A DNA stretch of 7,585 nucleotides from JAMCTM01 sp023473545 (GTDB taxonomy: Bacteria > Patescibacteriota > Microgenomatia > Levybacterales > UBA12049), in assembly GCA_023473545.1 (NCBI GenBank), contig JAMCXO010000027.1, forward strand, positions 1 through 7,585, in the 5' to 3' direction. The position numbers and the translations under genes were made by a program. The notes beneath the pieces were generated by a model. It was not told where the DNA came from, made no database searches, and was given only the letters and a program-made list of their open reading frames with translations. The number at the start of each line of letters is the position of its first letter. Position 1 is the first letter of the stretch. Positions 1-5,711 of the stretch are shown piece after piece.

Positions 1-114
1 ACACCCAAAGGGTCAGAAACAAAAGCAATCCTTACTTCTCTTTTTGATACCTGGCAATTACAAAATCTTAATCCCTTTCAACAATGCAAACTTCTTTTAT
101 CTACGTGTCAGTAG
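1..114 (+). CDS. C-terminal fragment of an unidentified ORF, possibly IS66-like transposase tail
   Basis: Reading frame 1 is open from the left edge to a TAG at 112-114, giving 37 residues with no start visible. The segment has a G-S-E followed by AILTSLFDTWQL and then NLNPF. This is reminiscent of the C-terminal domain of IS66-family transposases, which commonly ends in a pattern like 'G...A.I.SLL.T...NGL.P...L'. That resemblance is from memory of the family, not a search. No catalytic residues are within the fragment and no terminal inverted repeat was recognised between 115 and 214. It could equally be a chance open frame, since 37 codons is short. A transposase at a contig edge would be natural, because assemblies often break at repeated insertion sequences. 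Confidence 0.3.
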   Translation, partial: TPKGSETKAILTSLFDTWQLQNLNPFQQCKLLLSTCQ

Positions 115-162
115 TGTGAGTTCGTTCATCCGGCCCGGCAGTTTTATTCTCATTCAGGCATG

Positions 163-171
163 TGATATAAT
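163..171 (+). promoter_or_regulatory. Extended -10 promoter for bipA
   Basis: The sequence TGATATAAT contains a perfect TATAAT (166-171) preceded by the TGn extension at 163-165, so a strong -35 is not needed. The best upstream hexamer at 17-base spacing is TTTATT (143-148), a poor match to TTGACA. The predicted transcription start is near 178, which gives a leader of about 37 bases before the bipA ATG at 215. This supports translation from 215 rather than from an upstream in-frame ATG at 44. Confidence 0.55.
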
Positions 172-182
172 TGTCCTGCTTG

Positions 183-210
183 AAAGATACGCGAATCGTG
201 TCTTTTTTTT
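183..210 (+). terminator. Hairpin plus T8 tract: terminator or leader attenuator before bipA
   Basis: Positions 183-191 (AAAGATACG) pair with 197-205 (CGTGTCTTT) in a continuous 9-bp stem with one G-U pair (188:200) and a five-base loop (192-196). The 3' arm runs into eight consecutive T (203-210). This has the architecture of an intrinsic terminator, though with only three G-C pairs it is weak. It lies downstream of the bipA promoter and ends four bases before the start codon. It could end an upstream transcript, act as a bipA attenuator, or fold to influence access to the start. Confidence 0.45.
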
Positions 211-214
211 AAAT

Positions 215-2050
215 ATGCAGATACGGGATATAGCAATCATCGCCCATGTTGATCATGGCAAGACAACCCTTGTGGATTCCATGCTCAAGCAGACGCACAC
301 GTTCAGGGAAAATCAAAAGGAAATGAACGAGGTTTTGATCATGGATTCCAATGATTTGGAAAAAGAAAAGGGAATCACGATCCTGGCCAAAAATACCTCT
401 GTTTTTTACAAAGGCGTTAAGATCAATATTATAGACACCCCGGGACACGCTGATTTCGGCGGCGAGGTTGAACGGGTGCTGAATATGGCGGATGGGGCAA
501 TTCTTTTGATTGACGCGGCCGAGGGACCAATGCCGCAAACAAAATTCGTGCTTAAGAAGGCGTTAGAACAAAAACTAAAAATTATCCTTCTAATCAATAA
601 AATTGACAGAAAAGACCAAAGAACCAGGGAGGTTCTGGCCGAGGCGGAAAACCTGTTTCTTGAATTGGCGGATGACCCCTCCCATTTAAATTTTTCCGTT
701 CTCTATGGGGTAGGCAAAGACGGCAAGGTGTTTAAAGATCTGCCCGATAGCTACCAAAGCCACACAAAAGGAGATCTTGCCCCGCTTTTTGAAGAAATTT
801 TATCGGAAATTCCTAACGCGGGGCTAAACACGGACAAGCCGTTTCAAATGCTGGTATCTACCCTTGATTATGACGCGCATCTGGGAAGACTTTGCATAGG
901 AAGAATAAGCCGCGGGGTTCTAAAAAAGGCAGACCCAATAGTTTTGACGGATAACGGAAAATCCCTGGGAAGTTTTAGGGTTCAGAAACTATACACAAGC
1001 GCGGGGATTGAAAGGCAGGAGGTGGCGGAGGCTCAAAGCGGAGACATAATTGCCATAGCCGGCATAAACCAGATAAAAATAGGGCAGACACTCTGCGATC
1101 CCGTCCATTTGGAAAGCCTTGAGAATATTGTTATCGAAGAACCGACAATTAAGGCAAGCATAGGCCCTAACACCAGCCCCTTTTTGGGCAGAGAAGGAAA
1201 AATTTGCAGTTCGAATCAAATCAAGGAAAGGCTTTATAAGGAAACCGAAACAAATCTTGGCTTAAAATTAGAGCAGGATAAAAACAGTTCAAACCTGGTT
1301 GTCTGCGCAAGAGGAGAACTGCATTTGGCGGTTTTAATAGAAACCATGCGAAGAGAAGGGTTTGAGCTTGAGGTATCAAAGCCGCAGGTAATTTATAAGG
1401 TTATTAACGGAATCTTGAGCGAACCCTATGAGGAGATAACAATTGATGTTCAGAAAGAATATATCGGCGCTGTTTCCGAGGAAATGGCCAAAAGGGCCTC
1501 GCAGTTAAAAGACATGAAGCCTCTTTCGGAGAGCTTAACGCGGTTTGTTTATAAGGCCTCAAGCAAAAACCTTTTAGGTTTGAGAAATTCACTTTTAACA
1601 AAAACCCGGGGCAGCGCGGTAATTAACAGCTTTGGCCTTGGCTATTTTCCGAAGAACGATTCTAAAAATCAGGCCAACAGAAACGGCGCCCTTATCTCTT
1701 TTGATTCCGGCACTGCCCTCTCCTACGGCATAGCCAATGCCCAGGAAAGAGGTATAATGTTTATTAATCCCGGCACCCCTGTTTACGAAGGCATGGTGGT
1801 TGGGGTCTCCAACCAGGAATACGATATCGAGGTTAACGTCTGCAAAGAAAAAAAACAAACCAACAACCGGTCCAAAGGCGAGGGTGTGGCTTTACATATT
1901 GTTGCGGCTAAAATACTAAGTCTTGAGGAAGCGCTTGATTTTATAACGGACGATGAGGTTTTAGAGGTTACCCCGCTTAATCTTAGGATTAGAAAAAAAT
2001 ACCTCAGCGCCACCCAAAGAAAAGTCGCCGAGCGAAAAAATCCCCAATAG
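215..2050 (+). CDS. bipA: Translational GTPase BipA/TypA
   Basis: This is a ribosome-binding GTPase of the elongation-factor superfamily, known to act in 50S subunit assembly and in growth at low temperature or under stress. From ATG 215 the product is 611 residues, close to the usual length near 607. GTP-binding motifs are seen in order: AHVDHGKT (10-17, P-loop), EKGITILAKN (51-60, switch I), DTPGHAD with His78 (74-80) and NKID (128-131). Domain II follows with FQMLVSTLDYDAHLGR. Domain III contains GELHLAVLIETMRREG (367 onward). The BipA-specific C-terminal domain ends in VTPLNLRIRKKYL (from about 585). The fifth GTPase motif, usually YASALNG, reads YGVGKDG here (164-170), losing the Ser-Ala pair. 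An in-frame ATG at 44 would add 57 unrelated residues and precede the promoter, so it is rejected. No Shine-Dalgarno is present; a T-run and TAAAT precede the ATG. The stop is TAG. A 43-base gap leads to dgkA. Confidence 0.96.
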   Translation: MQIRDIAIIAHVDHGKTTLVDSMLKQTHTFRENQKEMNEVLIMDSNDLEKEKGITILAKNTSVFYKGVKINIIDTPGHADFGGEVERVLNMADGAILLIDAAEGPMPQTKFVLKKALEQKLKIILLINKIDRKDQRTREVLAEAENLFLELADDPSHLNFSVLYGVGKDGKVFKDLPDSYQSHTKGDLAPLFEEILSEIPNAGLNTDKPFQMLVSTLDYDAHLGRLCIGRISRGVLKKADPIVLTDNGKSLGSFRVQKLYTSAGIERQEVAEAQSGDIIAIAGINQIKIGQTLCDPVHLESLENIVIEEPTIKASIGPNTSPFLGREGKICSSNQIKERLYKETETNLGLKLEQDKNSSNLVVCARGELHLAVLIETMRREGFELEVSKPQVIYKVINGILSEPYEEITIDVQKEYIGAVSEEMAKRASQLKDMKPLSESLTRFVYKASSKNLLGLRNSLLTKTRGSAVINSFGLGYFPKNDSKNQANRNGALISFDSGTALSYGIANAQERGIMFINPGTPVYEGMVVGVSNQEYDIEVNVCKEKKQTNNRSKGEGVALHIVAAKILSLEEALDFITDDEVLEVTPLNLRIRKKYLSATQRKVAERKNPQ

Positions 2051-2052
2051 AG

Positions 2053-2058
2053 TACAAT
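2053..2058 (+). promoter_or_regulatory. Possible -10 element upstream of dgkA
   Basis: TACAAT (five of six matches to TATAAT) lies just after the bipA stop, with a second candidate TATAAA at 2060-2065. Neither has a convincing -35 at 16-18 bases or a TGn extension. dgkA may therefore simply be read through from bipA. No terminator is visible in the 43-base gap. Confidence 0.2.
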
Positions 2059-2093
2059 CTATAAAACAGAGTAAAAAAAATAAAGGCCTGGAG

Positions 2094-2480
2094 ATGAAGA
2101 AATTTTTTAAATCGTTCCGCTATGCCTTCGCGGGCATAGTGCATGCCCTGCAAAATAATTTTAATTTACGCTTTGATTTTTTTGTTGGGATAGCTGTCAG
2201 CCTGCTGGCTATTGCCCTAAAAATCCAGGGATTTGAAATGGGGATTTTGGGCATAATGATTCTTTTGGTTATTTCGGCGGAGATGATTAATTGTTCGATT
2301 GAGGAAATGGTTAATCTGATTACAACCGAGCATCGAAAGGAAGCGAGAATCGCCAAGGACGTGGCAGCCGGCATGGTGCTTATTGCCGCAACCGGCTCGG
2401 TTATCGTAGGCCTTTTAATTTTTATCCCTCATATTATAGCTGTCGGGGAATCACTATGGCATTTTAAATTTCAGCCATAA
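2094..2480 (+). CDS. dgkA: DgkA-family membrane kinase (undecaprenol/diacylglycerol kinase)
   Basis: This small integral membrane kinase family phosphorylates undecaprenol (Gram-positive type) or diacylglycerol at the cytoplasmic membrane, recycling lipid carrier for the cell wall. The protein has 128 residues, the usual size. It has an amphipathic N-terminus and three hydrophobic segments (about 30-47, 50-66 and 92-113). Signature residues seen are Glu63, Asn66 and Glu70 in EMINCSIEE, and AKDVAAG with Lys88-Asp89. These match Glu69, Asn72, Glu76 and Lys94-Asp95 of E. coli DgkA. The VGLLIFIPHI ending resembles the B. subtilis-type ending. Oddities: the family's N-terminal metal-binding Glu (Glu28 in E. 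coli; first residue of ERNF in B. subtilis) is replaced, with Asn22 at that place and no Glu before residue 48. The usual VVD aspartate is Asn74. It has a plausible ribosome site, AAAGG at 2082-2086, seven bases before the ATG. Substrate cannot be decided from sequence. Confidence 0.9.
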   Translation: MKKFFKSFRYAFAGIVHALQNNFNLRFDFFVGIAVSLLAIALKIQGFEMGILGIMILLVISAEMINCSIEEMVNLITTEHRKEARIAKDVAAGMVLIAATGSVIVGLLIFIPHIIAVGESLWHFKFQP

Positions 2481-2503
2481 CTATGTTTATTAAGATTTCA
2501 TTC

Positions 2504-2532
2504 TAGACATATCGTTTAAGTCGCGTTAAACT
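2504..2532 (+). promoter_or_regulatory. Promoter with predicted +1 at the glycerate kinase start codon (leaderless type)
   Basis: TAGACA (2504-2509, five of six matches to TTGACA) is followed after exactly 17 bases by TAAACT (2527-2532, four of six matches to TATAAT). Six bases then separate the -10 from the A of ATG 2539, which is where +1 would be expected. No Shine-Dalgarno precedes this ATG, which fits a leaderless transcript. It would drive the four-gene metabolic cluster. Confidence 0.4.
2514..2531 (+). promoter_or_regulatory. Dyad symmetry overlapping the -10: possible operator
   Basis: GTTTAA (2514-2519) and TTAAAC (2526-2531) are perfect inverted copies separated by six bases (GTCGCG). 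A second register, TTTAAG (2515-2520) with CTTAAA (2531-2536), overlaps it. The 18-bp dyad covers the spacer and most of the -10 of the promoter before the glycerate kinase gene, where a dimeric repressor would block transcription. AT-rich DNA makes chance dyads common, so this is only a candidate. Confidence 0.3.
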
Positions 2533-2538
2533 TAAATT

Positions 2539-3810
2539 ATGCCCGGAATTATCAAAAATTTCAGCGAGCTCGCCAAGACGCAAAACAGAAAAATAGTTTT
2601 GGAGCTTATCGAATCCGCGCTCGCATCCATAGAGCCCCACAGCGTATTGGATAAATCTATCATGCTTCGGAAAAACACGCTTGCTATTGAGGGAAAGCAA
2701 ATAGACCTTAGGCTGTTCGATAAGATCATTTTAATTGGATTTGGCAAGGGAAGCGCCGGCTTGGCAAAGATTATCGAAGAAAAATTAGGCGATTTTCTAA
2801 AGGAAGGGTATGTCATTGATACCAATGAAGAAAAGTTCGCGAGGATTGAATTTACCAAAGGCGGCCATCCGCTGCCTTCAAAGACAAACTATGAATTTAC
2901 AAAAAAGGTGAAAGAGAAATGCAAAAACCTTTCCGCCAAAACCCTTGTTTTGCTGGTTATCGCAGGCGGCGGATCAAGCATGTTTGTTGACCCGGCAAAA
3001 ATATCTTTAGGCAGGCTTGTTGAAATAAATAAGGCCCTTCTCAAAGCAAACGCGACTATCTTTGAGATGAATACCATCCGCAAACACCTGTCTCTCGTAA
3101 AGGGCGGGGGGCTTGCCAGGATACTTTATCCTGCCCGTGTTTTATCGCTAATATTTTCCGACGTTCCCGGCAACGATCTCTCCGTTATAGCCTCCGGGCC
3201 GACAGTGAAAGATCCGACAACAATTGAGAACGCCTTAAAAACCGCTAAAAAACTAGGTCTTTCGGCAAAACTTACGGCAGGAGATCTGATTGAAACCCCA
3301 AAGGATGACAGGTATTTTATGAATGTTTCAAACCTTTTGCTCCTAAGCAATCTCACCGCGCTTGAGGCAATGAAAAAAAAGGCCCATGAACTCGGGTTTG
3401 AGGCCCAAATTTATTCCGACCGCTTCCAATCCGAGGCAAGATACGCCGGACGCAAACTAATTGAAAAAGCAAACCCGGGGAAGATCCTGCTTGTGGGAGG
3501 CGAAACAACGGTTAAGGTAATGGGAAGCGGAACAGGCGGCAGAAATCAGGAATTGGTACTCGGCAGTCTGCCGTTTCTGAAAGATAATATGGTAATTGCC
3601 TCTTTTGACTCCGACGGGTGGGATAATTCGCCTCCGGCTGGGGCCATCGCCGACCATCTCACGATTAAAAAAATGAAAAAGTTGACATTGGATCCCGCTT
3701 TGTTTTTAAATAATAATAACAGTATGGAATTTTTTAATAAAACAGGGGATTTAGTAATAACGGGCAGACTGCCTTCGAATGTTTCCGATCTTATGATAGT
3801 TTTAAACTAA
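2539..3810 (+). CDS. Glycerate 2-kinase, MOFRL/DUF4147 family
   Basis: This is a cytoplasmic kinase of the family that phosphorylates D-glycerate with ATP to 2-phosphoglycerate, feeding enolase in lower glycolysis (the family includes GckA/TtuD-type enzymes). Its 423 residues are within the family's range. Motifs in order are GFGKGS (67-72), GGHPLPS (108-114), AGGGSS (142-147), MNTIRKHLSLVKGGG (177-191), SDVPGND then SVIASGPT (207-222), GGETT (320-324), GGRNQE (333-338) and DSDGWDN (357-363). The C-terminal MOFRL-type region contains GDLVITG. The commonly seen GTDG is DSDG here. No Shine-Dalgarno precedes ATG 2539. The N-terminus (KNFSELAKTQNRK...LELIESAL) aligns with family starts, so this ATG is favoured. 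The TAA stop shares its last A with the ATG of the next gene (TAATG), suggesting translational coupling. Substrate is assigned by family; a related hydroxy acid is possible. Confidence 0.88.
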   Translation: MPGIIKNFSELAKTQNRKIVLELIESALASIEPHSVLDKSIMLRKNTLAIEGKQIDLRLFDKIILIGFGKGSAGLAKIIEEKLGDFLKEGYVIDTNEEKFARIEFTKGGHPLPSKTNYEFTKKVKEKCKNLSAKTLVLLVIAGGGSSMFVDPAKISLGRLVEINKALLKANATIFEMNTIRKHLSLVKGGGLARILYPARVLSLIFSDVPGNDLSVIASGPTVKDPTTIENALKTAKKLGLSAKLTAGDLIETPKDDRYFMNVSNLLLLSNLTALEAMKKKAHELGFEAQIYSDRFQSEARYAGRKLIEKANPGKILLVGGETTVKVMGSGTGGRNQELVLGSLPFLKDNMVIASFDSDGWDNSPPAGAIADHLTIKKMKKLTLDPALFLNNNNSMEFFNKTGDLVITGRLPSNVSDLMIVLN

Positions 3811-4670
3811 TGGAACTTTTGACAGAACAAAAACTTATCCTTCTTGAGGAAAACGCGAATAAAATCCGAAGCCTTATTATAGAAATGCTCCTTGAGGCGG
3901 GTTCAGGTCATTCGGCCGGCTCCTTGGGAATGGCCGATATCTTTTCCGCTTTTTATTTTCATGTCTTAAATCATGACCCGAAAAATCCCAACCGGCCAGA
4001 TCGGGACAGGCTGATTCTTTCAAACGGCCATATCTGTCCTGTCCGATACGCGGCAATGGCTCTGTCCGGGTATTTTCCAATTAACGAACTGAAAACCCTT
4101 CGTAAAATTAACTCCCGTCTCCAGGGACATCCGCATCGCACAGCCCTGCCCGGGGTTGAAACAACCTCCGGACCTTTAGGAGAAGGGCTGTCCCAGGCAA
4201 TCGGCATGGCGCTGGCGGCAAAACTCGATGATAAAAAATACCGTATTTACTGCGTAACATCGGACGGAGAACATGAAGAAGGCAATACCTGGGAGGCGAT
4301 TATGTTCGCCGGCAAACTAAAGATCAATAACCTAACGGTTATCATAGACCGCAATAACATTCAAATTGACGGTTTCACGGAGGATGTCATGCCCCTTGAA
4401 CCTTTAAAAAGAAAATATGAATCTTTTAACTGGCAGGTTCTGGAAATTGACGGGAACAACATAGAAATGTTTATAGAGGCCATAAACGAAGCCCTGGCGA
4501 TTACGCAGGGGCCGACCGTTATTATCGCCAACACTATTCCGGGAAAAGGGGTAGACTTTATGGAAAAAGATTATCATTGGCATGGAATACCGCCAAATCA
4601 AGAACAGGCCAAAAAAGCCCTGGCGGAACTAAGAACATTACAGGGAAAAATTGAGTCGGAACATCAATAG
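3810..4670 (+). CDS. Transketolase, N-terminal (thiamine-diphosphate-binding) subunit
   Basis: This is the first half of a two-polypeptide transketolase, which transfers two-carbon ketol units between sugar phosphates in the non-oxidative pentose phosphate pathway using thiamine diphosphate and Mg2+. Its 286 residues match the stand-alone N-subunit size. Visible motifs are GSGHSAGSLG (31-40, active-site His34), SNGHICP (71-77, His74), LQGHP (104-108), GPLGEGLSQAIGMALA (121-136), the cofactor/metal motif SDGEHEEG (151-158) paired with DRNNIQIDG (180-188), and WHG near residue 250. The cofactor motif begins with Ser instead of the more common Gly. Translation starts inside the previous stop codon, with no Shine-Dalgarno. 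The C-terminal half is the next gene, 28 bases downstream and in a different frame. The protein stops at a natural domain boundary, so this looks like a genuine split rather than a frameshift. A DXS-like role is less likely, since DXS is normally a single chain. Confidence 0.93.
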   Translation: MELLTEQKLILLEENANKIRSLIIEMLLEAGSGHSAGSLGMADIFSAFYFHVLNHDPKNPNRPDRDRLILSNGHICPVRYAAMALSGYFPINELKTLRKINSRLQGHPHRTALPGVETTSGPLGEGLSQAIGMALAAKLDDKKYRIYCVTSDGEHEEGNTWEAIMFAGKLKINNLTVIIDRNNIQIDGFTEDVMPLEPLKRKYESFNWQVLEIDGNNIEMFIEAINEALAITQGPTVIIANTIPGKGVDFMEKDYHWHGIPPNQEQAKKALAELRTLQGKIESEHQ

Positions 4671-4698
4671 AATTTAAAATTGCCAAAAATCATAAATT

Positions 4699-5700
4699 AT
4701 GCTGAATCCGGACCTAAAACTAAATCCAAAGATATTTGATATTGATGCTGAAAAAAAACCAACCAGAGACGGCTATGGGGAAGGCCTTGTTTTTCTCGGC
4801 GGGAAAAATCCCGATGTTGTTGTTTTAACCGCGGATCTTTCGGAATCTACAAGGTGCGAAGAGTTTCAAAAAAGATTTCCGCGGCGTTTCTTTGAATGCG
4901 GGGTCGCGGAGCAGAACATGGCAGCCATCGCGGCAGGGCTGGGGGTCTCCGGAAAGATTGCCTTTATCTCATCCTACGCGGCATTTTCTCCCGGGAAAAA
5001 CTGGGAAACAATTAGAACAACCATTGTTTATAACAATTCGAATGTGAAAATAGCCGGCCACCATACAGGTATTATGACAGGGCCGGACGGGGCAACCCAC
5101 CAGGCAACCGAAGATTTGGCGATCACAAGGTGCTGGCCAAACATTACGGTTCTTGTTCCCTGCGACAGCTTGGAGGCCCGCAAATCAACCATTAAGAGCG
5201 CGGATGTCCAAGGCCCTGTCTACCTTCGTTTTACGCGCGACAAATCACCGGTGATAACAACCGAGGAGACCCCGTTTGAAATTGGGAAAATTCAAAGGTT
5301 TTGGATTTCCGATAAACCGGACGCGGCAATACTGGCAACAGGCTATATGCTTTATTATGCCATTGTCGCGGCATTTGAACTGGAAAAGATAGGAATAAAA
5401 AGTATTGTTGCCAACGTTTCCACCCTAAAACCATTAGATAAAGACACCCTTATCAGTCTGGGCAAGGAGGCCCGGGCATTGGTAACAGTTGAGGATCATC
5501 AAACAACAGGGGGCTTGGGAGGCGCGGCGGCTGAATTCTACGCGCGGAATCTGCCTTTACCCATGGAATTTGTCGGATTGAAGGATACCTTTGCCGAATC
5601 CGGCTCTCCTTCGGAACTGATTGAAAAGTACGGAATGGGGACGAAGGACATAAAAGAAGCGGTAAAAAAAGTAATTTCAAGAAAATACCCACGTAGCTGA
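4699..5700 (+). CDS. Transketolase, C-terminal (pyrimidine-binding) subunit
   Basis: This is the second half of the split transketolase. It supplies the pyrimidine-binding domain and the C-terminal domain that complete the active site with the product of the preceding gene. The protein has 333 residues. TADLSEST lies at 44-51. The catalytic glutamate that activates thiamine diphosphate is Glu71 in GVAEQNM. A GPDGATHQ motif with His134 is at 128-135, and VEDHQTTGGLGG (264-275) is in the C-terminal domain. The first 20 residues precede the conserved RDGYGEGL start of the domain, as in stand-alone C-subunits. No Shine-Dalgarno is present; the ATG follows TAAATT, the same nine bases (TAAATTATG) found at the glycerate kinase start. 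It ends with TGA, and the next gene begins 12 bases after that stop, consistent with one operon. Confidence 0.93.
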   Translation: MLNPDLKLNPKIFDIDAEKKPTRDGYGEGLVFLGGKNPDVVVLTADLSESTRCEEFQKRFPRRFFECGVAEQNMAAIAAGLGVSGKIAFISSYAAFSPGKNWETIRTTIVYNNSNVKIAGHHTGIMTGPDGATHQATEDLAITRCWPNITVLVPCDSLEARKSTIKSADVQGPVYLRFTRDKSPVITTEETPFEIGKIQRFWISDKPDAAILATGYMLYYAIVAAFELEKIGIKSIVANVSTLKPLDKDTLISLGKEARALVTVEDHQTTGGLGGAAAEFYARNLPLPMEFVGLKDTFAESGSPSELIEKYGMGTKDIKEAVKKVISRKYPRS

Positions 5701-5711
5701 GCCGTCTAACC

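Noticed and set aside
44..214. In-frame N-terminal extension of bipA from ATG 44
   Set aside because: The 57 added residues have no BipA similarity, the region contains the promoter and hairpin, and ATG 215 gives the canonical N-terminus and length.
1204..1222. tRNA T-loop-like GCAGTTCGAATC
   Set aside because: It lies inside bipA coding sequence at a conserved protein position, and no acceptor, D or anticodon stems surround it.
2481..2513. Terminator after dgkA
   Set aside because: No stem followed by a T tract could be found between the dgkA stop and the dyad at 2514, so readthrough into the next gene stays possible.
4671..4698. Transketolase as one gene broken by a frameshift
   Set aside because: Both halves are complete at natural domain boundaries, each has its own start, and stand-alone N and C subunits are an established arrangement.
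5698..5700. UGA recoded as glycine or tryptophan
   Set aside because: The TGA codons at 5698 and 7362 fall exactly at expected protein ends and no internal in-frame TGA occurs in any gene.
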